Assembly (NCBI RefSeq): GCF_000155615.1
Contig: NZ_DS989915.1
Span: forward strand, 3,156,734-3,220,733
Reading direction: 5' to 3'
Length of the DNA stretch: 64,000 nucleotides
Source of the DNA: Alcanivorax sp. DG881
Lineage (GTDB): Bacteria > Pseudomonadota > Gammaproteobacteria > Pseudomonadales > Alcanivoracaceae
This document shows positions 9,367 through 17,657 of this stretch, piece by piece. The position numbers and the translations under genes are program-made. Below the pieces are notes generated by a model. That model had not been told where the DNA came from, did no database searches, and was given only the letters and a program-made list of their open reading frames with translations. The stretch's first letter is position 1. Each line of letters begins with the position of its first letter.

Positions 9367-10611
9367 TGTTTCTTTCAGTGCGGCATCAAACAGTTCTACC
9401 GCTTTTTCGATTTCCGCTTCGGTGACGGTGAGCGGTGGCAACCAGCGTACCACCTGGCCCTGGGTGCCGCAGCGCAACATCAGCATGCCGTTATTTTCGC
9501 AATGCTTGAGCAGCTTGCCGGCGCGGTCGCCATCGGGGGTGTGTGAGGCACTGACAATTTCCAAGCCCAGCATGAGCCCCATGCCGCGAATTTCATCAAT
9601 GCAGTCATGCTGTTTTTGCAGGCCCTGCAAGTGAGTGAGTAGCTGCTGGCCGAGCTTGTCGGCGCGGGGCACCAGCTGCTCTTCCTCAATAACGTCCAGG
9701 GTGGCCAGTGCGGCGGCGCAGGCCACCGCATTGGCGCCATAGGTGCCGCCCTGGGAACCGGGGTAGCCGTGGGTCATCAGGTCGCGGCTGGCGGCGATGG
9801 CGGAGAGTGGATAGCCGCTGGCCAGCCCCTTGGCAGTGACGATGATGTCGGGTTTTACATCGAAATGTTCGTGGCTCCAGAACTTGCCGGTGCGGCCAAA
9901 ACCGGCCTGGATTTCATCGGCAATGAGCAGGATGCCGTGCTTGTCGCAGCGTTCGCGCAGGCCTTTCATGAAGGCGGCCGAGGCGGGGTAATAGCCGTAC
10001 TCGCCCTGCACCGGTTCGATAATCATGGCGGCGGTGTCGGCCGGGTTGCACTCGGTGGCGAAGATATGGTCCAGCTCGTTGAGGCAGTCGGTGACACACT
10101 GATCCATGTCCTGCTTATAGCGATAAGCGTGCGGGAACGGGGCAATGCTGACCCCGGCCATCAGCGGCTGCCAGCCGGTACGTACCTTGCTGGTGGACGT
10201 GGTCAGCGAGGCCGCGGCCAGGGTGCGGCCGTGGAAGCCACCGCGAAAGGCGATGAGATTGGTGCGGCCGGTGGCCTGGCGCGCCAGGCGAATGGCCGCT
10301 TCCACAGACTCGCTGCCGGAGTTGGAAAAGGCCACCGCATCAAGCCCTTTGGGCAGGTGTTCGTAGAGCCGGTCGGTGAGGGCCAGCATGTTGGGGTGAG
10401 TGACGGTGGCGTACTGGGCGTGAACCAGCTTGGCGACCTGAGCCTGCGTGGCGGCGACCACTTTGGGGTGACAGTGGCCGGTGGAGGTCACGCCGATGCC
10501 GGAGGTGAAGTCCAGCCAGCGGTTGCCTTTTTCATCATAGAGCCAGCTACCTTCGCCGCGCTCTGCGCAAATCCCGCTGGACTGAACCAGTAAGGGGGAC
10601 AAATGACTCAT
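9364..10611 (-). CDS. Class III PLP-dependent aminotransferase (GABA/ornithine type)
   Basis: This omega-amino-acid aminotransferase of the 4-aminobutyrate/acetylornithine class has 415 residues. Visible are SNSGSESVEAAIRLARQATGR, the RGGFHGRTLAAASLT loop, LLIADEIQAGFGRTGKFW and the PLP-lysine segment IIVTAKGLASGYPLSA. GabT-like activity is suggested by the succinate-semialdehyde-type dehydrogenase in the same block, since the two would turn an omega-amino acid into a dicarboxylate; this is inference. A strong AAAGGAGG lies 4 nt before the ATG at 10611. A frame to 10635 exists but lacks such a site. Confidence 0.87.
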   Translation of the reverse strand: MSHLSPLLVQSSGICAERGEGSWLYDEKGNRWLDFTSGIGVTSTGHCHPKVVAATQAQVAKLVHAQYATVTHPNMLALTDRLYEHLPKGLDAVAFSNSGSESVEAAIRLARQATGRTNLIAFRGGFHGRTLAAASLTTSTSKVRTGWQPLMAGVSIAPFPHAYRYKQDMDQCVTDCLNELDHIFATECNPADTAAMIIEPVQGEYGYYPASAAFMKGLRERCDKHGILLIADEIQAGFGRTGKFWSHEHFDVKPDIIVTAKGLASGYPLSAIAASRDLMTHGYPGSQGGTYGANAVACAAALATLDVIEEEQLVPRADKLGQQLLTHLQGLQKQHDCIDEIRGMGLMLGLEIVSASHTPDGDRAGKLLKHCENNGMLMLRCGTQGQVVRWLPPLTVTEAEIEKAVELFDAALKET

Positions 10612-10704
10612 GGTGCCTCCTTTCTCATCGCTCATTGCCGTCGTTGTCTGATGCCAGCGGGATGAAAATACGCCCCGCCGGTGCTATGACGTTACCGGCC
10701 CGTG

Positions 10705-11859
10705 TTACGGAGCCAGCAATGCGTAAAGCCGTTGTCCTGTTTCCCGGGTGCCGGTGGCCTGGGCCCCGTTGGTCAGTGTGGGGTCATTTCCCTTGGCCAG
10801 GTCCGCCGTTACCGTGTCATGCAGATGTTGTGCCGCATTGCCCAGGGCCGGGTGGTGGGGGGCGAGCCATTCCAGGGTCATGGCCAGGCTGAGCAGGGTG
10901 GCGCGGGGGTCGGCCAGATTCTGCCCGGCAATGTCCGGTGCGCTGCCGTGGACCGGTTCGAATAACGCGGGAATATTGTTGTCGGCCGGATTCAGGTTGG
11001 CGGAGGGGGCGAGTCCGGGGCCGCCGCAGAGCACCGCCGCCAGGTCGGTGAGAATGTCGCCGTGCAGGTTGCTGGCCACCACCACATCGAAACGCCAGGG
11101 GCACTGGACAAATTTCATGCAGGCCGCATCCACCAGTTCGTGGTGGGTGTCCACATCCGGATACTCCTGGGCCAGGCGCAGAAAGGTTTCGGTGTACAGG
11201 TCGCCCCAGAAGGGCTGGGCGTTGCGTTTGGTGATCAGGCAGACCTGTGAGGCTTTTTCGTTCTTGAACTGGCGCGGCCGATGACGTTGGGTGGCCCGCT
11301 GGCGGGCGCGCTCAAAGGCATGACGAATCAAACGCTCAGTGGCGGAGGCGGTAAATACCTCCACCTGCGTGGCCACTTCGTGGGGCGTGCCGGCTCGCAG
11401 GCGACCGCCCTGGTTGCTGTATTCACCTTCGCTGTTTTCGCGAATCACCAGCATGTCCACATCGTTGGCGCGTGGATCGCTGAGGTATTGGGGCGCGCCG
11501 GGCTGCCAGCGGGCTGGCCGCTCACAGGCCCACAGGTCCAGTTGTTTGCGCAGTGCCAGCAGCGGCGAGAGAGAAATGCTGTCGGGCAGCACAAAACGGT
11601 CCGGATCATCCAGTGGCCCCGGGTCGCCCAGGGCCCCCAACAAAATGGCATCAAAGGCGCGTAGCTGGTCGACGCCATCATCCGGCATCATCTGCCCGTG
11701 TTGCTGGTGCCAGGCGTGAGACGGCCAGGGGAAAGAGTGACAGGACAGCGGCAACTGAAAGCGGTCAATCAGCAGTGTTAACGCTTGTTCGGCCACGGCC
11801 ATGACTTCAGGGCCGATGCCGTCGCCGGGGAGCAGGGCGATGTTTAGCCGTTTCGTCAT
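10705..11859 (-). CDS. Isocitrate/isopropylmalate-family beta-decarboxylating dehydrogenase
   Basis: This enzyme belongs to the family that oxidises and decarboxylates 2R-malate-type substrates. The 384-residue product has LLPGDGIGPEV at the N-terminus, RENSEGEYSNQGG, ITKRNAQ, the metal-binding stretch SNLHGDILTDLAA and EPVHGSAPDIAGQNLADP. The RENSEGEYS segment resembles tartrate/D-malate dehydrogenases (TtuC/DmlA) rather than LeuB or Icd, so tartrate, D-malate or a related acid is the likely substrate class. It lies between gabD-like and aminotransferase genes in the catabolic block, with gaps on both sides that could hold separate promoters. Confidence 0.82.
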   Translation of the reverse strand: MTKRLNIALLPGDGIGPEVMAVAEQALTLLIDRFQLPLSCHSFPWPSHAWHQQHGQMMPDDGVDQLRAFDAILLGALGDPGPLDDPDRFVLPDSISLSPLLALRKQLDLWACERPARWQPGAPQYLSDPRANDVDMLVIRENSEGEYSNQGGRLRAGTPHEVATQVEVFTASATERLIRHAFERARQRATQRHRPRQFKNEKASQVCLITKRNAQPFWGDLYTETFLRLAQEYPDVDTHHELVDAACMKFVQCPWRFDVVVASNLHGDILTDLAAVLCGGPGLAPSANLNPADNNIPALFEPVHGSAPDIAGQNLADPRATLLSLAMTLEWLAPHHPALGNAAQHLHDTVTADLAKGNDPTLTNGAQATGTRETGQRLYALLAP

Positions 11860-11871
11860 CCTTAACTCCGA

Positions 11872-12026
11872 GTTGCGAGTTTAAAGTTGAAAGTTAAAAC
11901 GCGGAGAACAGTAATTGTGTTCTCGGCCTGTTGATCTTCGCGCAGCTTGGTCTGTGCAGGCGGGCACCGATGCTTCGCGTGCTCGATACTCTGTCGCGAC
12001 TTTCAACTTTTAACTTTCAACTCGCT
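11872..12026. repeat. Inverted pair of GTTGAAA-type heptad arrays
   Basis: The left arm is GTTGCGA, GTTTAAA, GTTGAAA, GTTAAAA (11872-11899). The right arm (11999-12025), read on the minus strand, is GTTGAAA, GTTAAAA, GTTGAAA, GTC. The arms face each other across about 100 nt. The spacer starts with a small hairpin (GAGAACAG...TTCTC near 11904-11924) and otherwise shares no obvious sequence with other spacers. Confidence 0.83.
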
Positions 12027-12033
12027 CCTGGTT

Positions 12034-13491
12034 TCAACTTCCCATGCACAGATATTTCGTTTCCAGATACTCTTCCATGCCCTGGTGGGAGCCTTCGCGG
12101 CCCAGGCCGGATTCCTTGACCCCGCCAAATGGTGCGGTGGCATTGGAAATCAACCCTTCGTTGACGCCGACCATGCCGCTTTCCAGTGCTTCTGCCACGC
12201 GCCAGCAGCGGTGGATATTGTCGCTGTAGAAGTATGCTGCCAGCCCGTAAGGGGTGTCGTTGGCAATGCGGATGGCGTCTTCTTCGGTTTTAAAGGGAAT
12301 GATGGCCGCCAGCGGCCCGAAGGTTTCGTCCTGGCAGAGTTGGGCATCGGTGGAAACGCCGGTGATCAGCGTGGGCTGAACGAAGCTGCCGCCCCGTTCG
12401 TGGCGCTGGCCCCCGGTGATGACCCGGGCGCCCTTGCCCAGTGCATCTTCCAGATGCTCCATGACTTTATCGGAGGCGCCCCGGTTGATAAGGGCAGCCT
12501 GGGAAACGCCTTCTTCAAAGCCATCGCCTACTTTCATGGCTTCGATGGCAACCTTGAATTTCTCCACAAAGGCATCGTGGATGCTTTCCTGTACCAGGAA
12601 ACGGTTCACGCACACGCAGGTCTGGCCGGTGTTGCGAAACTTGCTGGCCATGGCGCCTTCCACGGCTTTATCCAGGTTGGCATCGTCGAACACCAGAAAG
12701 GGGGCGTTGCCGCCCAGTTCCAGTGAGACCTTCTGGATGTGTTTGGCGCACTGGGCCATCAGCTGGCTGCCCACTTCGGTGGAGCCGGTGAAGCTCAGTT
12801 TGCGAACCTTGGGGGAGTCGGTGATTGCCGTGGAGATGGCGCCGGCGCTGCCGGTGATAACGTTGAAAACCCCCGCAGGAATGCCGGCGCGGTCGGCAAG
12901 TTCGGCCAGCGCCAGTGCGGAGTACGGGGTGGCGCTGGCGGGTTTGACCACCATGGTGCAGCCTGCGGCCAGGGCCGCCCCGGCTTTGCGGGTAATCATC
13001 GAGGAGGGAAAGTTCCAGGGCGTGATCGCGGCGGTGACCCCGATGGGTTGTTTGATCACCACGATCTGCTGGCCGGGTTTGGACGCGGGAATGGTGTCGC
13101 CATAGGCCCGGCGCGCTTCTTCGGCAAACCATTTCAGGAAAGAGGCAGAGTAAGCGATTTCCCCTTTGGCCTCGGGCAGGGGCTTGCCCTGTTCCAGCGT
13201 CATCAGGCGGCCCAGGTCTTCCTGGTGCTCCATCATCAGGTCGTGCCAGGCCATCAGCAGGTTGGCCCGTTCGGCGGCGGTCTTGTCGCGCCAGCCGGGA
13301 AAAGCCTGGTGGGCGGCGTCGATGGCGCGGCGGGTTTCGGCTTCGCCCATGCGGGGCGAGGTGCCGATGTCTTCGCCGTTTGCCGGGTTGTCGACCGCAA
13401 AGGTGGCGCCGTCGTCAGCATCACACCACTGACCATCGATGTAGCACTGTTGGCGGAACAGGGTGCTGTCCGTGAGAGAAACCGTTGCCAT
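12034..13491 (-). CDS. gabD: NAD(P)-dependent succinate-semialdehyde-type dehydrogenase
   Basis: This aldehyde dehydrogenase (485 residues) is of GabD type, oxidising succinate semialdehyde or a close analogue to the dicarboxylate. It shows ITPWNFPSSMITRKAGAALAAGCT, the FTGSTEVGSQL cofactor motif, catalytic glutamate in LELGGNAPFLVF and catalytic cysteine in NTGQTCVCVNRF, plus the C-terminal PFGGVKESGLGREGS typical of GabD. AAGGAG precedes the ATG. It is the first gene of the minus-strand catabolic block, so the block's main promoter should lie in 13492-13620. Glutarate-semialdehyde activity is an alternative. Confidence 0.9.
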   Translation of the reverse strand: MATVSLTDSTLFRQQCYIDGQWCDADDGATFAVDNPANGEDIGTSPRMGEAETRRAIDAAHQAFPGWRDKTAAERANLLMAWHDLMMEHQEDLGRLMTLEQGKPLPEAKGEIAYSASFLKWFAEEARRAYGDTIPASKPGQQIVVIKQPIGVTAAITPWNFPSSMITRKAGAALAAGCTMVVKPASATPYSALALAELADRAGIPAGVFNVITGSAGAISTAITDSPKVRKLSFTGSTEVGSQLMAQCAKHIQKVSLELGGNAPFLVFDDANLDKAVEGAMASKFRNTGQTCVCVNRFLVQESIHDAFVEKFKVAIEAMKVGDGFEEGVSQAALINRGASDKVMEHLEDALGKGARVITGGQRHERGGSFVQPTLITGVSTDAQLCQDETFGPLAAIIPFKTEEDAIRIANDTPYGLAAYFYSDNIHRCWRVAEALESGMVGVNEGLISNATAPFGGVKESGLGREGSHQGMEEYLETKYLCMGS

Positions 13492-13512
13492 GAAGCGTCT
13501 CCTTGCTGAACC

Positions 13513-13540
13513 GTTATACCTGACACGCTAGCAAAGCGTG
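13513..13540 (-). promoter_or_regulatory. Possible promoter/operator upstream of gabD
   Basis: On the minus strand a TATAAC hexamer (complement of 13513-13518) lies next to a 5-bp inverted repeat CACGC-N7-GCGTG at 13524-13540, placed where a regulator could overlap the -35 region. No good -35 hexamer is seen, so this is tentative. Confidence 0.25.
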
Positions 13541-13621
13541 CCGAGATGTCCATGCCACAGACAGCACTTTCGTATTGAAGTCTAAGGAGTTTTTACAAAA
13601 CGGGGTGAGGGGACAGGCAGG

Positions 13622-13651
13622 AAAAAACCTTCCTCCGCAGCGGGAGGAAGG
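13622..13651 (-). terminator. Rho-independent terminator after suhB
   Basis: Read on the minus strand, a 9-bp stem CCTTCCTCC/GGAGGAAGG with a 6-nt loop is followed by six T. It ends the suhB transcript before the catabolic block. Confidence 0.87.
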
Positions 13652-13674
13652 GGGAAGGTGAGGCTGTGCGGGGG

Positions 13675-14493
13675 TTAGCGCTTCAGGCTGTCGTTCAGAT
13701 GAGGTTTGATTTTTTGCAGCAAGCCCTTAAAGACTTTCGGGCTGCCGGCGACGATACCGCCGCTTTCCAGGTACTTGTGGCCACCGCTCAGGTCGCCAAC
13801 CAGGCCGCCGGCTTCGGTAATCAGCAGTACGCCTGCGGCCATGTCCCACTCTGCCAGGCCGAATTCAAAGAAGCCGTCCAGCCGGCCGGCGGCCAGCCAG
13901 GCCAGGTCCAGGGCTGCGGAACCGGGGCGACGCAGGCCGGCGGTGGAGGCCGCGATATCCGCGAACATGCCCAGGTAGGCGTCCATATGCGGGGCCTGGT
14001 CCTTGCGGAACGGGAAGCCGGTGCCAATCAGGCAGCCTTCCAGGCTAGCCCGGTTGGTGCAGCGAATGCGGCGGCCATTGAGGGCAGCGCCACGGCCACG
14101 GCTGGCGGTGAATTCTTCGTCGCGGTTGGGATCGTAAATGACTGCATGCTCGATTTTGCCTTTGAATTTGAGGGCAATGGAGACGCAGTACTGGGGGAAG
14201 CCATGGATGAAGTTGGTAGTGCCGTCCAGTGGGTCGATGATCCACTGGTAGTCTTTACCGTCGCCACTGCCTTCGAGCATACCGGATTCTTCAGCCAGAA
14301 TGCTGTGGTCCGGGTAGGCCTTGCGAATCACATCGATGATGCGCGCTTCTGCAGCGCGATCCACTTCGGTGACGAAGTCGTTCATGCCCTTTTTCGTGAC
14401 AGACACGGGATCACTGCTTTCAGCAGCTCTGCGAATCAGATTTCCCGCCTGACGGGCGGCTCGCAGGGCGATATTCACTTGCGGCGCATGCAT
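13675..14493 (-). CDS. suhB: Inositol-1-monophosphatase family protein SuhB
   Basis: SuhB is a Mg-dependent inositol monophosphatase-family protein that also takes part in rRNA antitermination complexes in enterobacteria. The product is 272 residues. Family motifs are ILAEESG (metal ligand Glu), WIIDPLDGTTNFIHGFP and, near the C-terminus, GLAEWDMAAGVLLITEAGG. The start at 14493 follows GAGGATA and matches the family N-terminus; the frame stays open far upstream through trmJ but only as a shadow. It is divergent from trmJ across about 160 nt, as in related genomes. Confidence 0.95.
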   Translation of the reverse strand: MHAPQVNIALRAARQAGNLIRRAAESSDPVSVTKKGMNDFVTEVDRAAEARIIDVIRKAYPDHSILAEESGMLEGSGDGKDYQWIIDPLDGTTNFIHGFPQYCVSIALKFKGKIEHAVIYDPNRDEEFTASRGRGAALNGRRIRCTNRASLEGCLIGTGFPFRKDQAPHMDAYLGMFADIAASTAGLRRPGSAALDLAWLAAGRLDGFFEFGLAEWDMAAGVLLITEAGGLVGDLSGGHKYLESGGIVAGSPKVFKGLLQKIKPHLNDSLKR

Positions 14494-14652
14494 GGCATCT
14501 ATCCTCAATATGGCGTGTGGCGTAACAGTGTTAAAGAGCGCGGGGCAGGGAAACTCGGGGTTCCCGTTCCGGGGCGCGGATTGTAGCAGAGCCCGCGCGA
14601 TCAGGGCAGCCGCCGTGTTAAGATTAGCGCCTTTTTTAACGAGAGGCCTCCC

Positions 14653-15435
14653 ATGTTGGAAAATGTGCGCATTGTGATGGTGGAAACCTCCCACCCCGGC
14701 AATATCGGCGCGGCTGCCCGGGCCATGAAAACCATGGGCCTGTCGGATCTGCGTCTGGTGCAGCCGCAGGCCTACCCCAGTGTGGAGGCGACGGCGCGCG
14801 CCTCCGGTGCCGGCGATGTGCTGGAGGCTGCACAGGTATGCAACAGCGTGGACGAGGCCCTGGAAGGCGCCACTCTGGTGATTGGCACCAGCGCCCGTCA
14901 GCGGCGCATTCCGTGGCCTTGCCTGACACCACGCCAGTTGGCGGCTCAGTTGTCTCACGATCTGGCCAATGCGCCGCAGAATACCCGCATCGCGGTGTTG
15001 TTCGGCCGTGAGGACCGGGGGCTGACCAACGACGAGCTGCGCCGCTGCAATCTTCATGTGAGCGTGCCCACCAACCCGGAGTATGGGGTCTTGAATGTGG
15101 CGTCGGCGGTCCAATTAATCAGTTACGAGCTGCGCCTGGCGTTGTTGGGGGACGACTTTGAGCTGCAGGAATCCCGTTCCCGTCGCGAGGTCATGCCGTT
15201 GCCGGAAATGTTCTGGGATGAGCCGCCGGCCACCAACGAAGCGGTATCGGGGTTTCTGGACCACCTGGAAAAGGTGATGGCGCAGAGTGGATTCCTGAAT
15301 CCGGAGCAGCCCGGGCAGGTGATGACGCGCATGCGCCGTTTGTTTATGCGCGCCCGACCGGACAAAATGGAAATGAGCATTTTGCGGGGCGTATTGGTGG
15401 CGTTGGAGAAAAAAATGCCGCGAGATGATGGCTGA
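14653..15435 (+). CDS. trmJ: tRNA (cytidine/uridine-2'-O)-methyltransferase TrmJ
   Basis: TrmJ is a SPOUT methyltransferase that 2'-O-methylates nucleotide 32 of several tRNAs. The product is 260 residues. Visible motifs are VMVETSHPGNIGAAARAMKTMG (motif 1), FGREDRGLTNDEL (motif 2) and the knot segment VPTNPEYGVLNVASAVQL (motif 3). A C-terminal extension of about 90 residues matches the longer proteobacterial form. GAGAGG precedes the ATG. cysE follows after 71 nt in the same direction. Confidence 0.94.
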   Translation: MLENVRIVMVETSHPGNIGAAARAMKTMGLSDLRLVQPQAYPSVEATARASGAGDVLEAAQVCNSVDEALEGATLVIGTSARQRRIPWPCLTPRQLAAQLSHDLANAPQNTRIAVLFGREDRGLTNDELRRCNLHVSVPTNPEYGVLNVASAVQLISYELRLALLGDDFELQESRSRREVMPLPEMFWDEPPATNEAVSGFLDHLEKVMAQSGFLNPEQPGQVMTRMRRLFMRARPDKMEMSILRGVLVALEKKMPRDDG

Positions 15436-15506
15436 TGTGCCGTAACAAACGGTTATTGGCGTCATCCTAACGGGCCCAGGCCCAAGGCTTCGATGTTGAG
15501 GTAGTT

Positions 15507-16274
15507 ATGTTTGATCAAGTGCGCGAGGACATCCGTTCGGTCTTTCACCGGGACCCGGCGGCCCGCAATACGCTGGAAGTGTTGCTCAACTATCCCGGTT
15601 TGCACGCAGTGCTTTTCCATCGGTTGGCCCATGGGCTATGGACGCGCAACTTCAAGCAACTGGCACGGTTGTTATCCACGTTTTCGCGCTGGCTCACCGG
15701 TATCGAAATTCATCCCGGTGCCAAAATTGGCCGTCGTTTCTTTATCGATCACGGTATGGGGGTGGTGATCGGTGAAACCGCAGAAATCGGTGATGACGTG
15801 ACCTTGTATCACGGCGTTACCCTGGGTGGCACCAGCTGGAGCAAGGGCAAGCGCCACCCGACCCTGGAAGACGGTGTGGTGGTTGGTGCAGGAGCCAAGG
15901 TGCTGGGGCCGTTTACGGTGCACAAGAATGCCAAGATTGGCTCCAATTCTGTGGTTACCAAGGAGGTGCCGGAAGGGGCGACAGTGGTCGGTATCCCGGG
16001 CCGGGTGATTAGCCATCCGTTGACCGAGAAAGAAAAGACTCGCCAGGAAATGGCCGAGAAGATCGGCTTCCAGGCCTATGGTGTCAGTAACGACATGCCT
16101 GACCCGGTGGCGGAAGCGATTCACCTGTTGCTGGATCACATGCACGCGGTGGACAACAAGCTGGATCGGGTCTGCACCAACCTGAAAAAGCAGGGCATTC
16201 AGGGTTGCGATGAGAAGCTGCCGGAGCTGAAGGATGAAGACTTCGAGCCGGTGAATGCGGGCGGTACGGACTAA
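15507..16274 (+). CDS. cysE: Serine O-acetyltransferase
   Basis: CysE acetylates L-serine with acetyl-CoA, the first committed step of cysteine synthesis. The product is 255 residues. An alpha-helical N-terminal region is followed by a left-handed beta-helix of hexapeptide repeats; the active-site stretch [29 protein letters not shown] and the C-terminal VVGIPGRV are present. It matches the EpsC/NifP-like short form more than enteric CysE. GAGGTAG precedes the ATG. In related genomes trmJ-cysE is followed by the isc iron-sulfur cluster genes; here a terminator and convergent ychF follow instead. Confidence 0.94.
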   Translation: MFDQVREDIRSVFHRDPAARNTLEVLLNYPGLHAVLFHRLAHGLWTRNFKQLARLLSTFSRWLTGIEIHPGAKIGRRFFIDHGMGVVIGETAEIGDDVTLYHGVTLGGTSWSKGKRHPTLEDGVVVGAGAKVLGPFTVHKNAKIGSNSVVTKEVPEGATVVGIPGRVISHPLTEKEKTRQEMAEKIGFQAYGVSNDMPDPVAEAIHLLLDHMHAVDNKLDRVCTNLKKQGIQGCDEKLPELKDEDFEPVNAGGTD

Positions 16275-16281
16275 AAGGGCA

Positions 16282-16316
16282 ATGAATAGTTAACAGTTAA
16301 TAATTAATAGCTAAAT
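16282..16316 (+). repeat. ATTAATA-type heptad array after cysE
   Basis: Words ATGAATA, GTTAACA, GTTAATA, ATTAATA and GCTAAAT run in exact 7-nt register from just after the cysE stop to the terminator. Confidence 0.72.
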
Positions 16317-16318
16317 AA

Positions 16319-16349
16319 AAAGGCCGCCCTGGAAGGGCGGCTTTTTTTT
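16319..16349. terminator. Bidirectional terminator between cysE and ychF
   Basis: A perfect 8-bp stem GCCGCCCT/AGGGCGGC with a 3-nt loop has eight T on the plus side and an A-rich run on the left that gives T-rich RNA on the minus side. It can therefore end both convergent transcripts. Confidence 0.9.
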
Positions 16350-16353
16350 GTTC

Positions 16354-16390
16354 GCGTGTTGCATGAAGCGTGGTGCGTGCAGCGTTCTTA
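16354..16390 (+). repeat. GCGTGAA-type heptad array at the ychF 3' end
   Basis: Words GCGTGTT, GCATGAA, GCGTGGT and GCGTGCA (16354-16381) are followed by GCGTTCTTA, whose last three bases are the complement of the ychF stop codon. A second word family thus lies within 40 nt of the ATTAATA array. Confidence 0.72.
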
Positions 16391-17479
16391 TACGTTGAAA
16401 CGGAAATGCACCACGTCGCCATCCTTGACGATGTATTCCTTGCCTTCCAGGCGCCACTTGCCGGCTTCCTTGGCACCCTGCTCGCCGTTGTTGTCGATGT
16501 AATCATCGTAGCCGGTGACTTCGGCACGAATGAAACCTTTCTCGAAATCCGTATGAATCACGCCGGCAGCCTGGGGGGCGGTGGCGCCAACCCGAACAGT
16601 CCAGGCGCGCACTTCCTTAACGCCGGCGGTGAAGTAGGTCTGCAGGCCGAGCAAGTCAAAGCCGGCACGAATCACCCGGTTCAGGCCCGGTTCTTCCATG
16701 CCAAGGTCAGCGAGGAAGTCGGCTTTTTCTTCGTCGTCCAGCTCAGCAATTTCCGATTCAATCTTGGCGCAGATCGGCACCACGGAGGAATTTTCTTTCT
16801 CGGCCAGCTCGCGCACAGCGTCCAGCAGGGCGTTGTCCTCAAAGCCACCTTCGTCCACGTTGGCAATATACATGGTGGGTTTCAGGGTCAGCAGGTTGAG
16901 GCTTTTAATTGCCTTGCGCTCATCGTCAGTGAGCTCCACGGAACGGGCCGGGTCGCCTTCGTTCAGGGCGGGCAGTACCTTGTCCAGTACCGGCAGCAGG
17001 CCTTTGGCGTCCTTGTCCTGGCCCTTGGCGGCCTTGGTGGCGCGCAGGTGGGCTTTTTCTACCGTGTCCAGGTCGGCCAGGGCCAGCTCGGTGTTGATCA
17101 CGGCGATATCGTCCAGCGGGGATACCTTGCCGGATACGTGGATCACGTTTTCATCGTCGAAGCAGCGCACCACGTGAGCGATGGCGTCGGTTTCACGGAT
17201 GTTGGCCAGGAATTTGTTGCCCAGCCCTTCGCCTTTGGAGGCGCCAGCGACCAGGCCGGCAATGTCAACGAATTCCATGGTGGCGGGCATCACCCGCTCC
17301 GGGCTGACGATGGCGGAGAGTTTGTCCAGACGCGGGTCTGGCACCGGTACCACGCCGGTGTTGGGTTCAATGGTGCAGAACGGGAAGTTCTCGGCATCAA
17401 TACCCGCTTTGGTCAGCGCGTTGAACAGGGTGGATTTGCCCACGTTGGGCAGACCGACGATACCGCATTTGAAACCCAT
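16388..17479 (-). CDS. ychF: Redox-regulated ATPase/GTPase YchF
   Basis: YchF is an Obg-related P-loop NTPase (ATP-preferring in studied species) that binds ribosomes and influences stress responses. The product is 363 residues, the usual length. It has [18 protein letters not shown] (Walker A), the G3 motif [17 protein letters not shown], a helical coiled insertion and a C-terminal TGS domain ending in VHFRFNV. GGAGGT precedes the ATG. It is paired with pth downstream of rplY and prs, a common order. Confidence 0.95.
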   Translation of the reverse strand: MGFKCGIVGLPNVGKSTLFNALTKAGIDAENFPFCTIEPNTGVVPVPDPRLDKLSAIVSPERVMPATMEFVDIAGLVAGASKGEGLGNKFLANIRETDAIAHVVRCFDDENVIHVSGKVSPLDDIAVINTELALADLDTVEKAHLRATKAAKGQDKDAKGLLPVLDKVLPALNEGDPARSVELTDDERKAIKSLNLLTLKPTMYIANVDEGGFEDNALLDAVRELAEKENSSVVPICAKIESEIAELDDEEKADFLADLGMEEPGLNRVIRAGFDLLGLQTYFTAGVKEVRAWTVRVGATAPQAAGVIHTDFEKGFIRAEVTGYDDYIDNNGEQGAKEAGKWRLEGKEYIVKDGDVVHFRFNV

Positions 17480-17517
17480 GACAGACCTCCATTTTTCGAG
17501 GCCGCAATGCTACATGA

Positions 17518-17655
17518 GCGGCAAGCGACAAGCTACAACGCGCCGCCGCTATGGAGGAGGCGTGTACGCCATGAGGTCGCTCTCATGGTCAGGGCGCGGC
17601 TCGTTGCTTTAAATCAAAGAAAGCGGCTCTCGCGTTGTCGCGTGCGTGTGGCTGA
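17518..17655. repeat. Possible GCGACAA-type heptad element between pth and ychF
   Basis: The left arm is GCGGCAA, GCGACAA, GCTACAA (17518-17538). A weaker right arm near 17622-17655 contains, on the minus strand, GCGACAA followed by CGCGAGA. The spacer of about 80 nt includes an ATGAGGTCGCTCTCAT hairpin. Only the left arm is convincing. Confidence 0.5.
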
Positions 17656-17657
17656 TC

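Noticed and set aside
5492..13491. Catabolic block as a prophage or integrative element
   Set aside because: No integrase, transposase, attachment repeats or phage genes are seen, and base composition looks like that of the neighbours.
13666..14586. Plus-strand frame opposite suhB
   Set aside because: The minus strand encodes a full SuhB with catalytic motifs and terminator; the plus translation has no recognisable domain.
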